A DNA stretch of 64,000 bases, from contig OY726563.1 of assembly GCA_963383645.1 (NCBI GenBank), positions 39,151,831-39,215,830 of the forward strand. Direction: 5' to 3'. The notes below the pieces were generated by a model. It was not told the DNA's origin. It did no database searches and saw only the letters and a program-made list of their open reading frames with translations. Both the position numbers and the translations under genes were made by a program. Source of the DNA: Muscardinus avellanarius. Taxonomy: Eukaryota; Chordata; Mammalia; Rodentia; Gliridae. Shown here piece after piece: positions 1 to 9,843 of the stretch. Numbering within the stretch: the stretch's first letter is position 1; each line of letters begins with the position of its first letter.

Positions 1-58
1 AAAACAAAAAGAGCTGGGGTGTAGCTTGGAGGTAAAACGTCCCTGGGTTCAATCACCA
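1..58 (+). mobile_element. dID half of a SINE, cut by the window edge
   Basis: The tRNA-like dID unit (GCTGGGGTGTAGCTTGGAGG onward) ends at CACCAGTACC. Its B1 half would lie left of the window. An ACC-rich microsatellite follows at 58-98. Confidence 0.75.
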
Positions 59-98
59 GTACCGCCACTACCACCACTATCACCACCACTACCACAAC
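58..98. repeat. (ACC)n microsatellite
   Basis: Imperfect ACC/CCA triplets grown from the ACC at the end of the dID unit. Confidence 0.8.
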
Positions 99-301
99 AA
101 AAAAACAACCAAGGTTACCAATAGTATATGTCTATTCTATGGGGCACGGCAAAGCCAGAACAGGGGAAATAGGGAGGACAGGGTGAGAGCCAGAGACTGG
201 ACCAAGGCAGGTAGATCAGACCAGGTCCCTAGAGAGAAACACTGGGTAGTTTGCTAAACATTGCCCAGAGCATGATATTCTAGTTTTAAGACATGTGCTT
301 T

Positions 302-514
302 TTTGTGTGTGTGTGTGGGTCTGGGGATGGAACCCAGGGGCATTTAACCTCTGAGCTACACCCCCTGCCCTATTTTTTATTATTTATTTTGAAACCGGGT
401 CTCACTGAGTTGCAAAGGGCCTCACTAAGTAGCTGAGGCTGTCTGCGAACCGTGATCCTCCGGATCTCAGCCTCCCGAATGCTGGGATTACAAGTGTGCA
501 CCACCACGCCCGGC
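302..514 (-). mobile_element. B1-dID SINE
   Basis: Full-length copy. Reading left to right it shows the reversed dID unit, the A-rich linker and the reversed B1 ending CCCGGC. TSD TTAAGACATGTGCTTT at 286-301 and 515-530. Confidence 0.92.
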
Positions 515-530
515 TTAAGACATGTGCTTT

Positions 531-702
531 GTCTAGGCATGGTGGCGTATGCCTATAATCCCAGTACTTGGGAGGCTGAGACAGGAGGATTTTAGGTCCT
601 AGGCCAGTCTTAGCAAAACCCATTCAAAAATAAAAAATAAAAGGACTAGGGGTGTGGCTCAGGTTGAATGCCCTCGGGTTCAATCCCCTGTATAAAATTT
701 AA
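531..702 (+). mobile_element. B1-dID SINE
   Basis: B1 begins GTCTAGGCATGGTGGCG, with the dID unit at 643-690. It lies directly after the TSD of the preceding SINE, and a third, diverged copy of that target follows at 703-715. Confidence 0.88.
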
Positions 703-886
703 AAAGATGTGCTTTGGAAAAATAATATAAATACGTAAAATCTAGAAAAGAAGTTTTCTTTTAGCTTGGAAAGAGAATTGGGGAAACAATAATTTCTATA
801 TCAATGTCATAAATCTTTAAACCTTGGGGAGACATACCAGGCCCTTGGGAAAACCAAACTGTATTTTATTCAAAATTCAGCTCAAG

Positions 887-1073
887 CCAGGCATAGTGGC
901 ACACGCCTGTAATCCCAGTACTTGGGAGACAGAGACAGCAGTATCACAGGTTCGAGGACAGCCTCAGCAAATTAGCGAGACCCTGTTTTCAAATAAAAAT
1001 AAAATAGGGCTGGGCGTGTAGCTCAGAGGTAGAACACCCCTGATTCAATCACCATTACCACACCAACACATAC
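887..1073 (+). mobile_element. B1-dID SINE
   Basis: B1 at 887-990 and dID at 1007-1060. Probable TSD ATTCAGCTCAA / ATTCTGCTCAA on the two sides. Confidence 0.9.
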
Positions 1074-1233
1074 AAAAATTCTGCTCAAATGTCACTCTTA
1101 TAAGAAATCTTTCTTCTATAAATATTCTTTGTCCTTTTCACATTGACATGTCACCTCTGTGGCACTTATTTTGATATTTTGATTACAATGACACAATTGG
1201 CTAGGTCATTAGCCATTTGATGACCACTTCTTT

Positions 1234-1275
1234 ACCGTCTTATTGTTGTTGTTATTATTATTATCATTATTATGA
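1234..1275. repeat. (TTG)n/(TTA)n microsatellite
   Basis: TTG then TTA triplets on the tail side of the adjacent minus-strand SINE, consistent with a decayed poly(A) tail. Confidence 0.75.
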
Positions 1276-1278
1276 TTA

Positions 1279-1462
1279 TTTTGTGTTACTGGGGATTGAA
1301 CCCAGGAGGGCTCTATCTGTAGCTACACCCTCAGTCCTTTTCATTTTTTTATTTGGAAACAGGGTGCCGCTAAGTCACTGAGGGTCTCACTAAGTCAACG
1401 AGGCTGGCCTTGAATGTGTGATTCTCCTGCCTCAGCCTCCCAAGTACAGGAATTACCAGCAT
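1279..1462 (-). mobile_element. B1-dID SINE
   Basis: Reversed dID (TACTGGGGATTGAACCCAGG) then reversed B1. The outer B1 end is diverged, so this is an older copy. Confidence 0.85.
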
Positions 1463-1796
1463 TCATTATTGCGCCCTACTATCTTCACCATCTTATTCCA
1501 AAACATTGCATAGTACACACCAGAGTAGGCGCTCAGCAATAATTTGATGAATGAAAGAGCAGGCATTGCTGTGTGAGGACGGGAAAATACCACGTAGACT
1601 AGTACATGCCGGCCGTGCAAATGCAGACATTTTCCACTGGCCCTCTCAGCGTTTCTGCAACTACACACGTAAAGTGCATTCTCAGCAACATCCACGCTGG
1701 GCAGCTGCTCAGGAAGTCCTCTTGGCTGATGACTGTTGTGCTAAATGATTCAAATTCCAGGCAGTGGCTCAGACCTAGCTGTCTTTGAGGGGGTCT

Positions 1797-1989
1797 TCTT
1801 TTTTATTTTTGTGGTGCTGAGGGTTGAACCCAAGGGCATTCTACCTCTGAGCTACACCCTCAGCTCGTTTTTTATTCTTTCTTTTGAAACAGGGTCTCAC
1901 TAAGTTGCAGAGGCTCTCCGCAAACCCAGATCTTCCTGTCTCAGCCTCCCAAGTACTGGAATTACAAGCGTGTGCCACTGCGCCTGGCT
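1797..1989 (-). mobile_element. B1-dID SINE
   Basis: Complete copy. The sequence TGTCTTTG..TCTTCT occurs just before (about 1779) and just after (about 1990), a probable TSD of about 20 bp. Confidence 0.9.
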
Positions 1990-2257
1990 TGTCTTTGGGG
2001 AGTCTTCTGCAGTCACCTCCAGACACTCGCCTCGCGTGATTCCACACACCTCCCCACAGCACTGACAGGGGCAGGCCTTGAGCCTGGTGCTTTCTTTCTT
2101 TGGCATGTTCAAGGGCACCAATATAAGCACTTTGGTCATAAACCCAAGCCATCTTCCCTCTCCTGTGGGATACAGGGGCACTTCTGTAGACACTCTAGGG
2201 ACATCTTGGGCATCTCATGATTGCTAGCTTATTTATGCAAATAAAATTCTGGCACAG

Positions 2258-2395
2258 CCGGGCACGGTGGCACACACATGTAAGCTCAGTACTTGAGAGG
2301 CTGAAACAGGAGGACTGCAGGTTCTGGGTTAGCCTGAAGTAACTTAATGAGACTCTGTATCGAAATTTTAAAAATATTAAAAAAGGGCTGGAGAT
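2258..2395 (+). mobile_element. B1-dID SINE, first of a tandem cluster
   Basis: The B1 half is followed by the first bases of a dID unit (GGGCTGGAGATAG), which stops where the next SINE begins. Confidence 0.8.
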
Positions 2396-2528
2396 AGCCA
2401 GGCATGGTGTCATGGCTACACTTCCAGTACTTGGGAAACTGAGACAAGAGTACTGTAGGTTCGAGGCCAGCCTTCAGCCATTTAATGAAGCCCTGAACAA
2501 TGTACTGAGACCCTGTTTATAAATTAAA
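2396..2528 (+). mobile_element. B1 monomer
   Basis: B1 half only, beginning GCCAGGCATGGTG and ending in an A-rich stretch with no dID unit. Second member of a head-to-tail cluster spanning 2258-2985. Confidence 0.75.
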
Positions 2529-2532
2529 AAAT

Positions 2533-2736
2533 TGGCTGGGCTTGGTGGCATACACTTGTAATCTCAGCGTTTAGGAGGCTGAGACCCGAGGATCACGATT
2601 CGCAGACAGCCTCAGCTACTTAGTGAGGCCCTCTGCAACTCAGTGAGACTCTGTTTCAAAATAAAGAATAAAAAATAGGGATGGGGGTGTAGCTCAGAGG
2701 TAGAATGTCCCTGGGTTCCATCCCCAGACCCGCAAA
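2533..2736 (+). mobile_element. B1-dID SINE
   Basis: Complete dimer, third in the cluster. The dID unit (2681-2732) ends CATCCCCAGACCC. Confidence 0.88.
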
Positions 2737-2743
2737 AAAAATC

Positions 2744-2920
2744 ATCTGGGTGTAGTGGCGCACACCTGTAATCCCAGTACTTGTGAGGCTGAGATAGGAG
2801 GATTGCAGGTTCAAGGCCAGGCTCAGTAATTTAGGGATACCCTGTTTCAAAATAAAATAGGGCTGGGGGTTTAGCTTGGAGGCAGAATGGCCCTGAGTTC
2901 AATCCCCAGTACTAAAGGAG
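2744..2920 (+). mobile_element. B1-dID SINE
   Basis: Complete dimer, fourth in the cluster, entering at the A-rich tail of the previous copy. Confidence 0.88.
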
Positions 2921-2924
2921 AGAG

Positions 2925-2985
2925 GACAGGGTGTTAGGTAGAAGATCCCTGGTTCAATCCCTGTACAAAACTGTACAAAACAAAT
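2925..2985 (+). mobile_element. Degenerate extra dID unit
   Basis: GGTAGAAGATCCCTGGTTCA is a recognisable dID core without its own B1 half, followed by a CTGTACAAAACA repeat. Confidence 0.55.
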
Positions 2986-2989
2986 CCTG

Positions 2990-3600
2990 TACAAAACAAA
3001 AACAAAACTCCTGGCACTAACCATGGAGAGACATTCATTTCCTCAAGTCGTGAGAGACAACTTATTGGATCTCATGGTTTTGCTACAGGCATTACTTGCT
3101 TTGCACAGTTTTGATATTCAAAAATTTCAGACACCACAGTTTAGTTAAATAACATTGCTCCCCTAACAGCATGATTCAAATTTCAGTCACCGCGACACAT
3201 TAACAGTAATTGCATCAAGTGGAAACTTAGATGCTGTCTCTCTGGCCCACACATCAGCACATAAATGGCAGAAGCGCATCACAGGCAGTAGCCAAGCCCA
3301 TCACTTCTTTTATTGCCTATTGGTGACTGGTCACTGGGCATCTGTGGTCCATCTCAGTCCTGTCCACAAATACGTACTGTGCTGCCTCCTTGTCTCCCAG
3401 TGATATACCCATGCGACATTATACAAAGATGGGTAATCCAAAAAGGAAATGGCCTCAGAATGATGAAAGTGCTGTCAAGAAAGGAAAAGTGGTAAAACTG
3501 GGAGTTAAGCTGACATGGAACATAAAGAAATAGACAACCAAATATTGCACACTAAATAGCTGACTGTGGAGATGTGGGCCCTGCCTGCATTCACAAGAGA
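2990..3600. other. Repeat-poor stretch, nothing recognised
   Basis: No SINE, L1 or LTR signature and no convincing reading frame. The 60-codon frame at 3313-3495 shows no splice or promoter context. Confidence 0.5.
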
Positions 3601-3601
3601 T

Positions 3602-3795
3602 GTGTGTGTGTGTGTGTGTGTGTTACTAAGGATTGAACTCAGGGGTAGTATATCTCTGAGCTACGCCCTAGTCCCTTTTATTTCTTATTTTGAAACACAA
3701 TCTTGCTAAGTTTCTGAGGCTGGCATGGAATGTGCCATCCTCCTGTCTCAGCCTCCCAAGTATTGGGATTGCTGCGCGCATCACCAAACCCAGCT
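3602..3795 (-). mobile_element. B1-dID SINE with (GT)n at its tail side
   Basis: (GT)n at 3602-3622 sits at the reversed tail. Reversed dID and B1 follow, diverged. Confidence 0.85.
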
Positions 3796-4185
3796 TCAAA
3801 CTACTTTTAACAAGTTCTCCCCAGCCCAAAGAAATGAAACACTTTAATTCCCAAAATATCCAGTTTTAAATTACAGTGTACTAAACAAATATTAATTTTA
3901 CTATTTTTCATTTTCCTGTACCTGACAGGAAGAGGAATTTTAATATTTTTGACAATATGTAAAGGTCACACACAGAACAATTACAGTTTTTCACATTGCT
4001 TATTAAGATGGCTTTGTGTGGTTTTGCAAACCAAGGATCTTCGGTAATTTATTGCAGCAGAATGCATCCAGATGTTCTGACAACTCCATTACTATGATGA
4101 TAGTATTAGCAAACTGATGATGGTAGCAGGACAACTATTCACATTCTAAGAAGACAGGATATTTATTCATTTTTTCATTTATTTT

Positions 4186-4401
4186 TGTGGTACTGTGGAT
4201 GGAACCCATGGGCATTCTACCTCTGAACTACACCCCTGGCCTTATTTTATTTTATTTTTTTTGTTTTGAAACAGGGTCTCACTAAGCTGTGGAGGGTCTC
4301 ACTTAAGTTGCTGAGGCTGGCTGTGAACCTAAGATCCTCCTATATTAGACTTGGGAGTCTATTATAGAATATACATACATACATACATACATACATATAC
4401 A

Positions 4402-4445
<44 letters not shown>

Positions 4446-4527
4446 GAGAGAGAGAGAGAGACACTATATTAGACTCCCAAATCTAATATAGGAGGATTAT
4501 AAGTGTGTGCCACCATGCCCTGCTAGG
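4186..4527 (-). mobile_element. B1-dID SINE interrupted by a hairpin-flanked microsatellite
   Basis: Reversed dID at 4190-4245 and reversed B1 at 4268-4340. The B1 end resumes at about 4498 (ATAAGTGTGTGCCACCATGC). The SINE is split inside the segment that normally reads GATCCTCCTGTCTCAGCC. Confidence 0.82.
4334..4497. repeat. Inverted repeat enclosing (ATAC)n(AC)n(AG)n
   Basis: The arms at 4334-4366 and 4465-4497 are reverse complements over 33 bp with two mismatches. The loop of about 98 bp holds ATAC, AC and AG repeats. Confidence 0.85.
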
Positions 4528-4644
4528 GCCAAAATATTTACATTTGCAGTTCTGGGAAAAAAAAGTTATTCATAAATGATAGTAGAACATCGGTTATCAT
4601 AAGCAAAAGATTTAGCAGTTCTTTGCCTCAAAAATTTTTTTCAT

Positions 4645-4824
4645 ATGTAGAACCAGGGATTGAGCCCATGGATAGTCTAACTCTGAGCCCCCAGATCTTT
4701 TTTTTTTTTTAATTTTGAAGCAGGGTCTCACTGAATTAGTAACTGAGGCTGGCCTTGAACCTGAGATCCTCCTGTCTCAGTGCCCCAAGTATTGCGATTA
4801 CAGGCATCTTCCACCATGCCTGGC
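4645..4824 (-). mobile_element. B1-dID SINE
   Basis: Reversed dID with a damaged B-box region, a T-rich linker at 4689-4701, then reversed B1 ending GCCTGGCT. Confidence 0.82.
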
Positions 4825-4879
4825 TTGCCTAGCCCTAACTTGAATTGGGTAATGCCTGTCAAACAGAAACTTTTCACTA

Positions 4880-5293
4880 CTGGGTGTGGTGGCGCATGCT
4901 TGTAATCTCAGTACTTGGGAAGCTGATACAGGAGGATCACAGGTTTGTGGCCCAGCCTTAGCTATTTAATGAAGGCCTCCACAACTTAGTGAAACTCTAT
5001 TTCAAAATAAAGAATTAAAAAATCAGTCTGGGAGTGTAGCTCAAAGGTAGAATGTCCCTGGGTTCAATCCCCAAAATTACATAAAAAAGTAGGGCTGAGG
5101 GTGTAGTTTGAAGGTAAAATGTCCCTGTGTTCAATCCCCAGCACCAAAAAGAAAAGAAAAAAAAAAAGAAAGAGGAAGGAAGAAAAGAAAGAAAGGAAGG
5201 AAGGAAGGAAGGAGAAAGAGAGAAAGAAAGAAAAAAGAAAGAAAGAAAGAGAGAAAGAGAGAAAGAAAGAAAGAAAAGAAAAGAAAAGAGAAA
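4880..5293 (+). mobile_element. B1-dID-dID trimeric SINE with long purine tail
   Basis: B1 at 4880-5010, a first dID at 5027-5078, a second dID at 5091-5146 and a purine tail to 5293. A 15-bp TSD (AGAAACTTTTCACTA at 4865-4879, AGAAACTTCTCACTA at 5294-5308) encloses all three parts. This suggests they arrived together, though later insertion of the second dID into the tail would leave the same outer TSD. Confidence 0.82.
5147..5293. repeat. (GAAA)n/(GGAA)n purine tract
   Basis: About 150 bp with purines on one strand, grown from the SINE poly(A) tail. Long Lys/Arg/Glu or Ser/Phe/Leu reading frames here are artefacts of this composition. Confidence 0.9.
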
Positions 5294-5540
5294 AGAAACT
5301 TCTCACTAATATGAGCTGAACCTTACAACATTGTTGGAATTTCTTTCTCTCTCCAATACAACATTTCCAGCACCACCCACAGGTTAATGTGTGGCCCTCT
5401 CACAGCCGTTTTCCTCCCTGGCTGATCTGGAACCCAGTCAAGAAAGGAAAAAGGACTCAACCCCATAAAATACATGAACTTGTCTGAGGAAACACCCTGG
5501 TTTTCTGTATTATGTGTAAGAATTTTTTTAAAAATGTTTG

Positions 5541-5733
5541 GCACTAGGGATCCAACTTAGGGGCATTCTTCTTCTAAATTATACCCCAGCCCTATTTTAT
5601 TCTTGTTTGAAGTAGAGTCTCACTAAGTTGCCGAAGGTCATTTTCAGTTGCTGAGACCGGCCTCCAACCAGCGATCCTCCTGTATCATCCTCCCAAGTAT
5701 TGGGATTACAGGTGTGCACCACAAAACTTGGCT
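5541..5733 (-). mobile_element. B1-dID SINE
   Basis: Old copy: reversed dID (GGCACTAGGGATCCAACTTA) then reversed B1 ending AAAACTTGGCT. Confidence 0.8.
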
Positions 5734-5886
5734 CTTTTCAATTTTCAAAACTGAAACCCTATACTCATTAAACAAGAATTCACCATTCTCTCTCCCTCCA
5801 GCCCTTATCAATCATCCTATTTTTCCCACCTATAAAATAGGGACAGTATTCTAAAAAGATTGATATAAGAATCAAGTGAGGTAACT

Positions 5887-6066
5887 GTTATGGACTGAAT
5901 GTGTCCCCCCCTCAATTCAAGTTGAAATTCTATCCTCCAGTGTGATGGTACTAGGAGGTGGGGATTGTGGGAGGTGATGAGGTCATGAGGGTGGAGCCTA
6001 ATGAATGGGATTAGTGCCTTTATAAAAGAGACCTCAGGAAACACTCTAGCTCTGTTTGTGCCGAGT
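5887..6066 (+). mobile_element. MLT1-like MaLR LTR, 5' part
   Basis: GTTATGGACTGAATGTGTCC is the usual start of an MLT1-type LTR, and GGAGGTGGGG..GGTCATGAGGGTGGAG and TTATAAAAGAGACC follow in the family order. The 3' part resumes at 6507. Confidence 0.7.
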
Positions 6067-6070
6067 AAGG

Positions 6071-6500
6071 ATTCTCTCAGTCAACATTCTCACTGTTATA
6101 AGCCAAGATAACTGACCACATAACTTAGAGGAAGGAAGATTTATTTGCTCATGGTGTCTTGGAGATTCTGGGCTCAGTCCATGGAGGCCAAGGTCTATGG
6201 ATCTCAGGGCATGGTGGCAGGAAGCGGGAAGAGGAAAAGCACATGGGCTCTGCCCCTCACATTATGGAGGCTGGAAGCACAAGAGAGCCAGCAGGCAAAG
6301 GGGATTCAAAGACACAAGCACATTTCTTAAGGCCACATCCCCAGGGACCCACCTTCTCCAGCCACACCCCAGCAGCCTAGGTTACCACCCAGTAAAGCCA
6401 TCACAATGGACTTATCTACTGATGAAATTACAATTTTCCTAACTCAGTTATACCAACCCTCAGCACTTCAGGGGACATTCTATATTTGACCATAACAAAG
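6071..6500 (-). mobile_element. MaLR-like LTR nested in the MLT1 copy
   Basis: On the minus strand it begins GTTATGGTCAAATATAGAAT. On the plus strand it shows the reversed MaLR order: TTTATTTGCTCATGGTGTC, then the CCACATCCCCAGGGACCCAC type segment, then GGGGACATTC..CATAACA. The subfamily is uncertain. Confidence 0.55.
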
Positions 6501-6506
6501 ATAAAA

Positions 6507-6665
6507 GGTGAATTTGGTGGTCTGCAACCTGGAAGTGTGCCCTCACCAGAGCCTGACCATGCTGGCACCCTGATCTCACACTTCCAGCTTTCAGCCTTTA
6601 GGAAGTAAATTTCAGTTGGTCTTAAATGTCCAGTCCATTGTATGTTTTTATGGCACTCCAAATCA
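6507..6665 (+). mobile_element. MLT1-like MaLR LTR, 3' part
   Basis: GTGTGCCCTCACCAGAGCCT..CACTTCCAGCTTTCAGCC..AGTAAATTTCAGTTG matches the second half of MLT1 LTRs and continues the piece that stops at 6066. Confidence 0.65.
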
Positions 6666-7060
6666 ACTTAATGTATGGAAATTGTTTGCTACAGCACAAG
6701 TGCTCAGCAAATGTTATATAATATTATTATTTATGATTGTCTTGTAATTTTATGAGAACATGATCAATTAACATGGGCAAAATTAAGTTCAAGTAAATAT
6801 CAATGTAGCCTATAATTAGAGAAAAACAAGTAAAAAAGAAACAGACAGCAAGAGATATATGTGAAGAGGAAAGGGGAAAAATAAGTACTCTCATTGCAAA
6901 GATTGGAGGTGGAATGGGGTCTTGATCTATCTTGCCGTGATGGATGGCTGTATTTTATCCTCAATTTTTTTTGGCACCTCTAGGCAAATTGTATACAAGA
7001 ACTGGATTATTTTCCATTTGTTCTGATGTGGAGATAGCACATAGCAGTGAGTTAAAATTA
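6666..7060. other. AT-rich stretch, nothing recognised
   Basis: No SINE or LTR signature and no supported gene. Confidence 0.5.
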
Positions 7061-7061
7061 T

Positions 7062-7109
7062 TATTAGTAGTAGTACTAATAGTAGTAGTAGTAGTAGTAG
7101 TAGTACTAG
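7062..7109. repeat. (AGT)n microsatellite
   Basis: Repeated AGT triplets at the tail side of the minus-strand SINE that starts at 7107. Confidence 0.85.
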
Positions 7110-7187
7110 AGATTGAACCCAGAGGTATCCTACCTCTGAGCTACATCTCCAGCCCTTTTTATTTTTAATTTTGAAATGGGGTATCAA

Positions 7188-7396
7188 GCCGGGCGTGGTG
7201 GCACACGCTTGTAAACCCAGCACTTGGGAGGCTGAGACAGGAGGATCACACAGGTTTGAAGCCAGCCTCAGCTACTTAGTGAGGCTCTCGGCAACTTAGT
7301 GAGACCCTGTTTCCAAATAAAATATAAAATAGGTCTGAGAGCATAGTCCAGAGGTAAAAAGCCCCTGGTTCCATCCCCAGTACCACACACAAAAAA
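7188..7396 (+). mobile_element. B1-dID SINE nested in an older SINE
   Basis: Complete dimer. AATGGGGTAT lies before it (about 7175) and after it (about 7404), a probable TSD. Confidence 0.88.
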
Positions 7397-7408
7397 GAAA
7401 GGAATGGG

Positions 7409-7753
7409 GTATAATGGTTTGGATTTAAGATGTCTCTTTAACCTTCACAGAAATCTGGCAGACATGTTGAAGGCAGAACTTGATTGCCAAGGAGGGGCCC
7501 TAGGGGTGTGACCTTGGGAATGACATATGGTTCCACCTCACCTTACTCTTTCTTTGGATTTGGCCTCAATGATGTGAGAGTAGAGTCTTGCTTTCTCCTT
7601 CTTTCTGCTTCCCACAGTCAGGCCCTGAGCACGTCCTTACATAGACAGAACCTCTGAAGTCTCCAAACACTGTGAGCAAATACATCTTTCCTCTAAGTTG
7701 TGTGCTATCAGACTTATTGGGTCACAGAAGTGATAATGTTGACTGAAACACAG
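7409..7753 (+). mobile_element. MaLR (ERVL-MaLR) LTR
   Basis: ATGGTTTGGATTTAAGATGT is a MaLR start. The end shows GAGCAAATACATCTTTCCTC, AAGTTGTGTGCTATCAGAC, GGGTCACAGAAGTGAT and ACTGAAACA in the MaLR 3' end order. Confidence 0.7.
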
Positions 7754-7940
7754 AGTCTCTCTACATTGCTGAGAGTTTCTGTATATTGCTGAGCCTAGCC
7801 TACAACCTGTGATCCTCCTTTCTCAGCCTCCCAAGTAAGTGGGCTTTTATTTAGATTACTGTAAAGTGTGTTCATTTGAAAGATGATTTTATTTTTGACA
7901 TTTATTAATCAGTATATTTCATATTAAGAAATCTACACCT

Positions 7941-8129
7941 AAGCTGGGTGTGGTGGCACATGCTTGTAATCCCAGTGCTTGGGAGGCTGACAGGATGGTC
8001 ACAGGTTCGCAACTTAGTGAGGCTCTCCACCACCTAATGAGACCCTGTTCCTAAATAAGAAATAAATTGACTGGGGGTGTAGCTTGGAGGTAGAATGTCT
8101 CTGTGTTCAATCCCCAGGACCAGAACAAA
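7941..8129 (+). mobile_element. B1-dID SINE
   Basis: The B1 half is shortened (the segment before CGCAACTTAGTG is lost), then dID. AAATCTACA on both sides is a probable TSD. Confidence 0.87.
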
Positions 8130-8337
8130 AAATCTACATTTCAGACTATTTACCTGGAAGATCTGCTTAAAAGTGATCCTCATTTCATTGGGGGCAATAA
8201 TTGGCTAGACCATGTAGATGGTTCTTACCTAATATCACTTGGCTAATATCACCTTGGCTTAATATCATTCCGTCTTATTACTTGTTTAGCCTTTGAGGAA
8301 GGTGATTATGAGGTGAACTGGGCAATGTATTTGTGTG

Positions 8338-8747
8338 TGTGTGGTATTAGGGATTGAATCCAGGGGTGTTCTACCTCTAAACTACAGCTACACCCTACTT
8401 TATTTTTTTATATTTTAAAATGGTCTCACGCCGGGCATGGTGGCGCACGCTTGTCATCCCCGCGCTTGGGAGGCAGAGACAGGAGGATCGCGCAGGTTCG
8501 AAGCCAGCCGCGCACGCTGGCTTAGGAGACCCTGTTTCCAAATAAAAAATGTAAAAATAGGTCTGGGAGTGTAGCCCGGAGGTAGAAGGGCTTCCAGGAA
8601 CCCCAGTACCACCAAAAAAAAAAAATGGTCTCACTAAAGATGCTGAGGCCCTCATTAACTTTCTGATGCTGGCCTCGAATCTGTGATCCTCCTATCTCCG
8701 CCTTCCAAGTACTGGAATTACAGGCATGCATCACTGCATCCGGCTTG
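8338..8747 (-). mobile_element. Old B1-dID SINE, split
   Basis: Reversed dID at 8340-8398 and reversed B1 at 8628-8747, separated by a younger SINE inserted at AAATGGTCTCAC. Confidence 0.82.
8430..8625 (+). mobile_element. Young B1-dID SINE, rearranged subfamily (copy 1)
   Basis: A high-CpG copy starting GCCGGGCATGGTGGCGCACG. In place of the usual GCCCCTGGGTTCAATCCCC the dID half has GGGCTTCCAGGAACCCC, and the B1 half has GCCAGCCGCGCACGCTGGCT. TSD AAATGGTCTCAC at 8418-8429 and 8626-8637. Three more copies share both changes. Confidence 0.92.
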
Positions 8748-9050
8748 AGCAATATAATTTTCTCATATCCTCAGGTAAGTCCATACACACAGTATAAGAT
8801 CACTACCACTACCTTGACACATAATGTTGGTCCTAATTTGCAGGAAAACTTGATGTCCCCAGCTAGAGATATGTCTGTAGACTATGTTCTCCCAAGTCAG
8901 TCCTTTCAAGAACTGTGAAAGGTCTGAGATTTTACTCTACTTCTAAGTTAATAAATTAGCTTAGTATAGTTTCTTGAATACTGGCTGAAGATAGTAGACT
9001 CCTGGATTAGAGACAAACCATAGTTCATTTCTCATAGCAATAGTAGGAGC
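8748..9050. other. Repeat-poor stretch, nothing recognised
   Basis: About 300 bp without an identified element or gene. Confidence 0.5.
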
Positions 9051-9053
9051 CCG

Positions 9054-9366
9054 AGCCAGGCACAATCCCAGTTCTTGGGAGGCTGAGACAGGAGGATCAC
9101 AGGTTTGAGACCCTGTTTCAAACAAAAAATGAAACAGAGCTGAAGGTATAGCTCAGAAGTAGAGTACCTCTAGGTTCAATCTCCAGTACCACAAGAAATT
9201 AAAAAATAAGTAAAAAAGAAAAGGGGCTGGGATGTAGCTCAGTGGTTGAATGTCCATGGGTTCATTTCCAGGGCAATAAATAAATAAATAATAAATAAAT
9301 AAATATAAAAATAAAATAGGGCTGAGGTATAACTCAGAGGTAGGATACTCCTGGGTTCAATCTCCT
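9054..9366 (+). mobile_element. B1 followed by three dID units
   Basis: A short B1 (9054-9125) and dID units at 9137-9192, 9223-9275 and 9320-9372, separated by A-rich spacers. A (CA)n tract follows at 9372-9400. Confidence 0.8.
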
Positions 9367-9369
9367 ATA

Positions 9370-9402
<33 letters not shown>

Positions 9403-9582
9403 GGTAGTAGCCAGAACATCAACATGGTTTCCTAAATCTCAGTCTTCCCAGGGCAACAGAGAAAACCAAGCACCACCCTCACATGTGTAGGTTGCATTAT
9501 AGGAGAGGCACCCTGAGCTTAGGCAAGTTGAACCTTGAACCTTTTGGGTTTTTTGGATTCTGGGGATAAAATTGTTGAGCAT

Positions 9583-9786
9583 GACGAGCGTGGTGACATG
9601 CTTGTAATCCCCACGCTTGGGAGGCTGAGACAGGAGGGTTGCACAGGTTCGAACCCAGCCTCGGCTACTTAGTGAGGCTCTCAGCAACTTAGTGAGACCC
9701 TGTTTCCAAATAAAATATAAAATGGGTCTGGGAGTATAGCCTGGAGGTAGAAAGCCTCTGGGTTCCACTCCCAGTACCACCAAAAA

Positions 9787-9793
<7 letters not shown>
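9583..9793 (+). mobile_element. Young B1-dID SINE
   Basis: Full-length copy with an intact B-box-like segment (CTGGGTTCCACTCCC). The insertion duplicated TTGAGCAT. Confidence 0.9.

Positions 9794-9840
<47 letters not shown>
9794..9840. repeat. (TA)n microsatellite
   Basis: About 23 uninterrupted TA units at the tail of the young SINE. Confidence 0.95.

Positions 9841-9843
<3 letters not shown>

Larger units (their letters stand above)
7107..7850 (-). mobile_element. B1-dID SINE split by two later insertions
   Basis: Reversed dID at 7107-7160 and the start of reversed B1 to 7184. B1 resumes at about 7755 (CAGAGTCTCTCTACATTGCT). Between them lie a plus-strand SINE and a MaLR LTR. Confidence 0.75.

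Noticed and set aside
2258..2985. Regularly spaced repeats suggesting an array such as CRISPR
   Set aside because: The units are head-to-tail SINEs of unequal length in mammalian DNA.
5064..5319. Lys/Arg/Glu-rich and Ser/Phe/Leu-rich frames
   Set aside because: Artefacts of the GAAA/GGAA purine tract.
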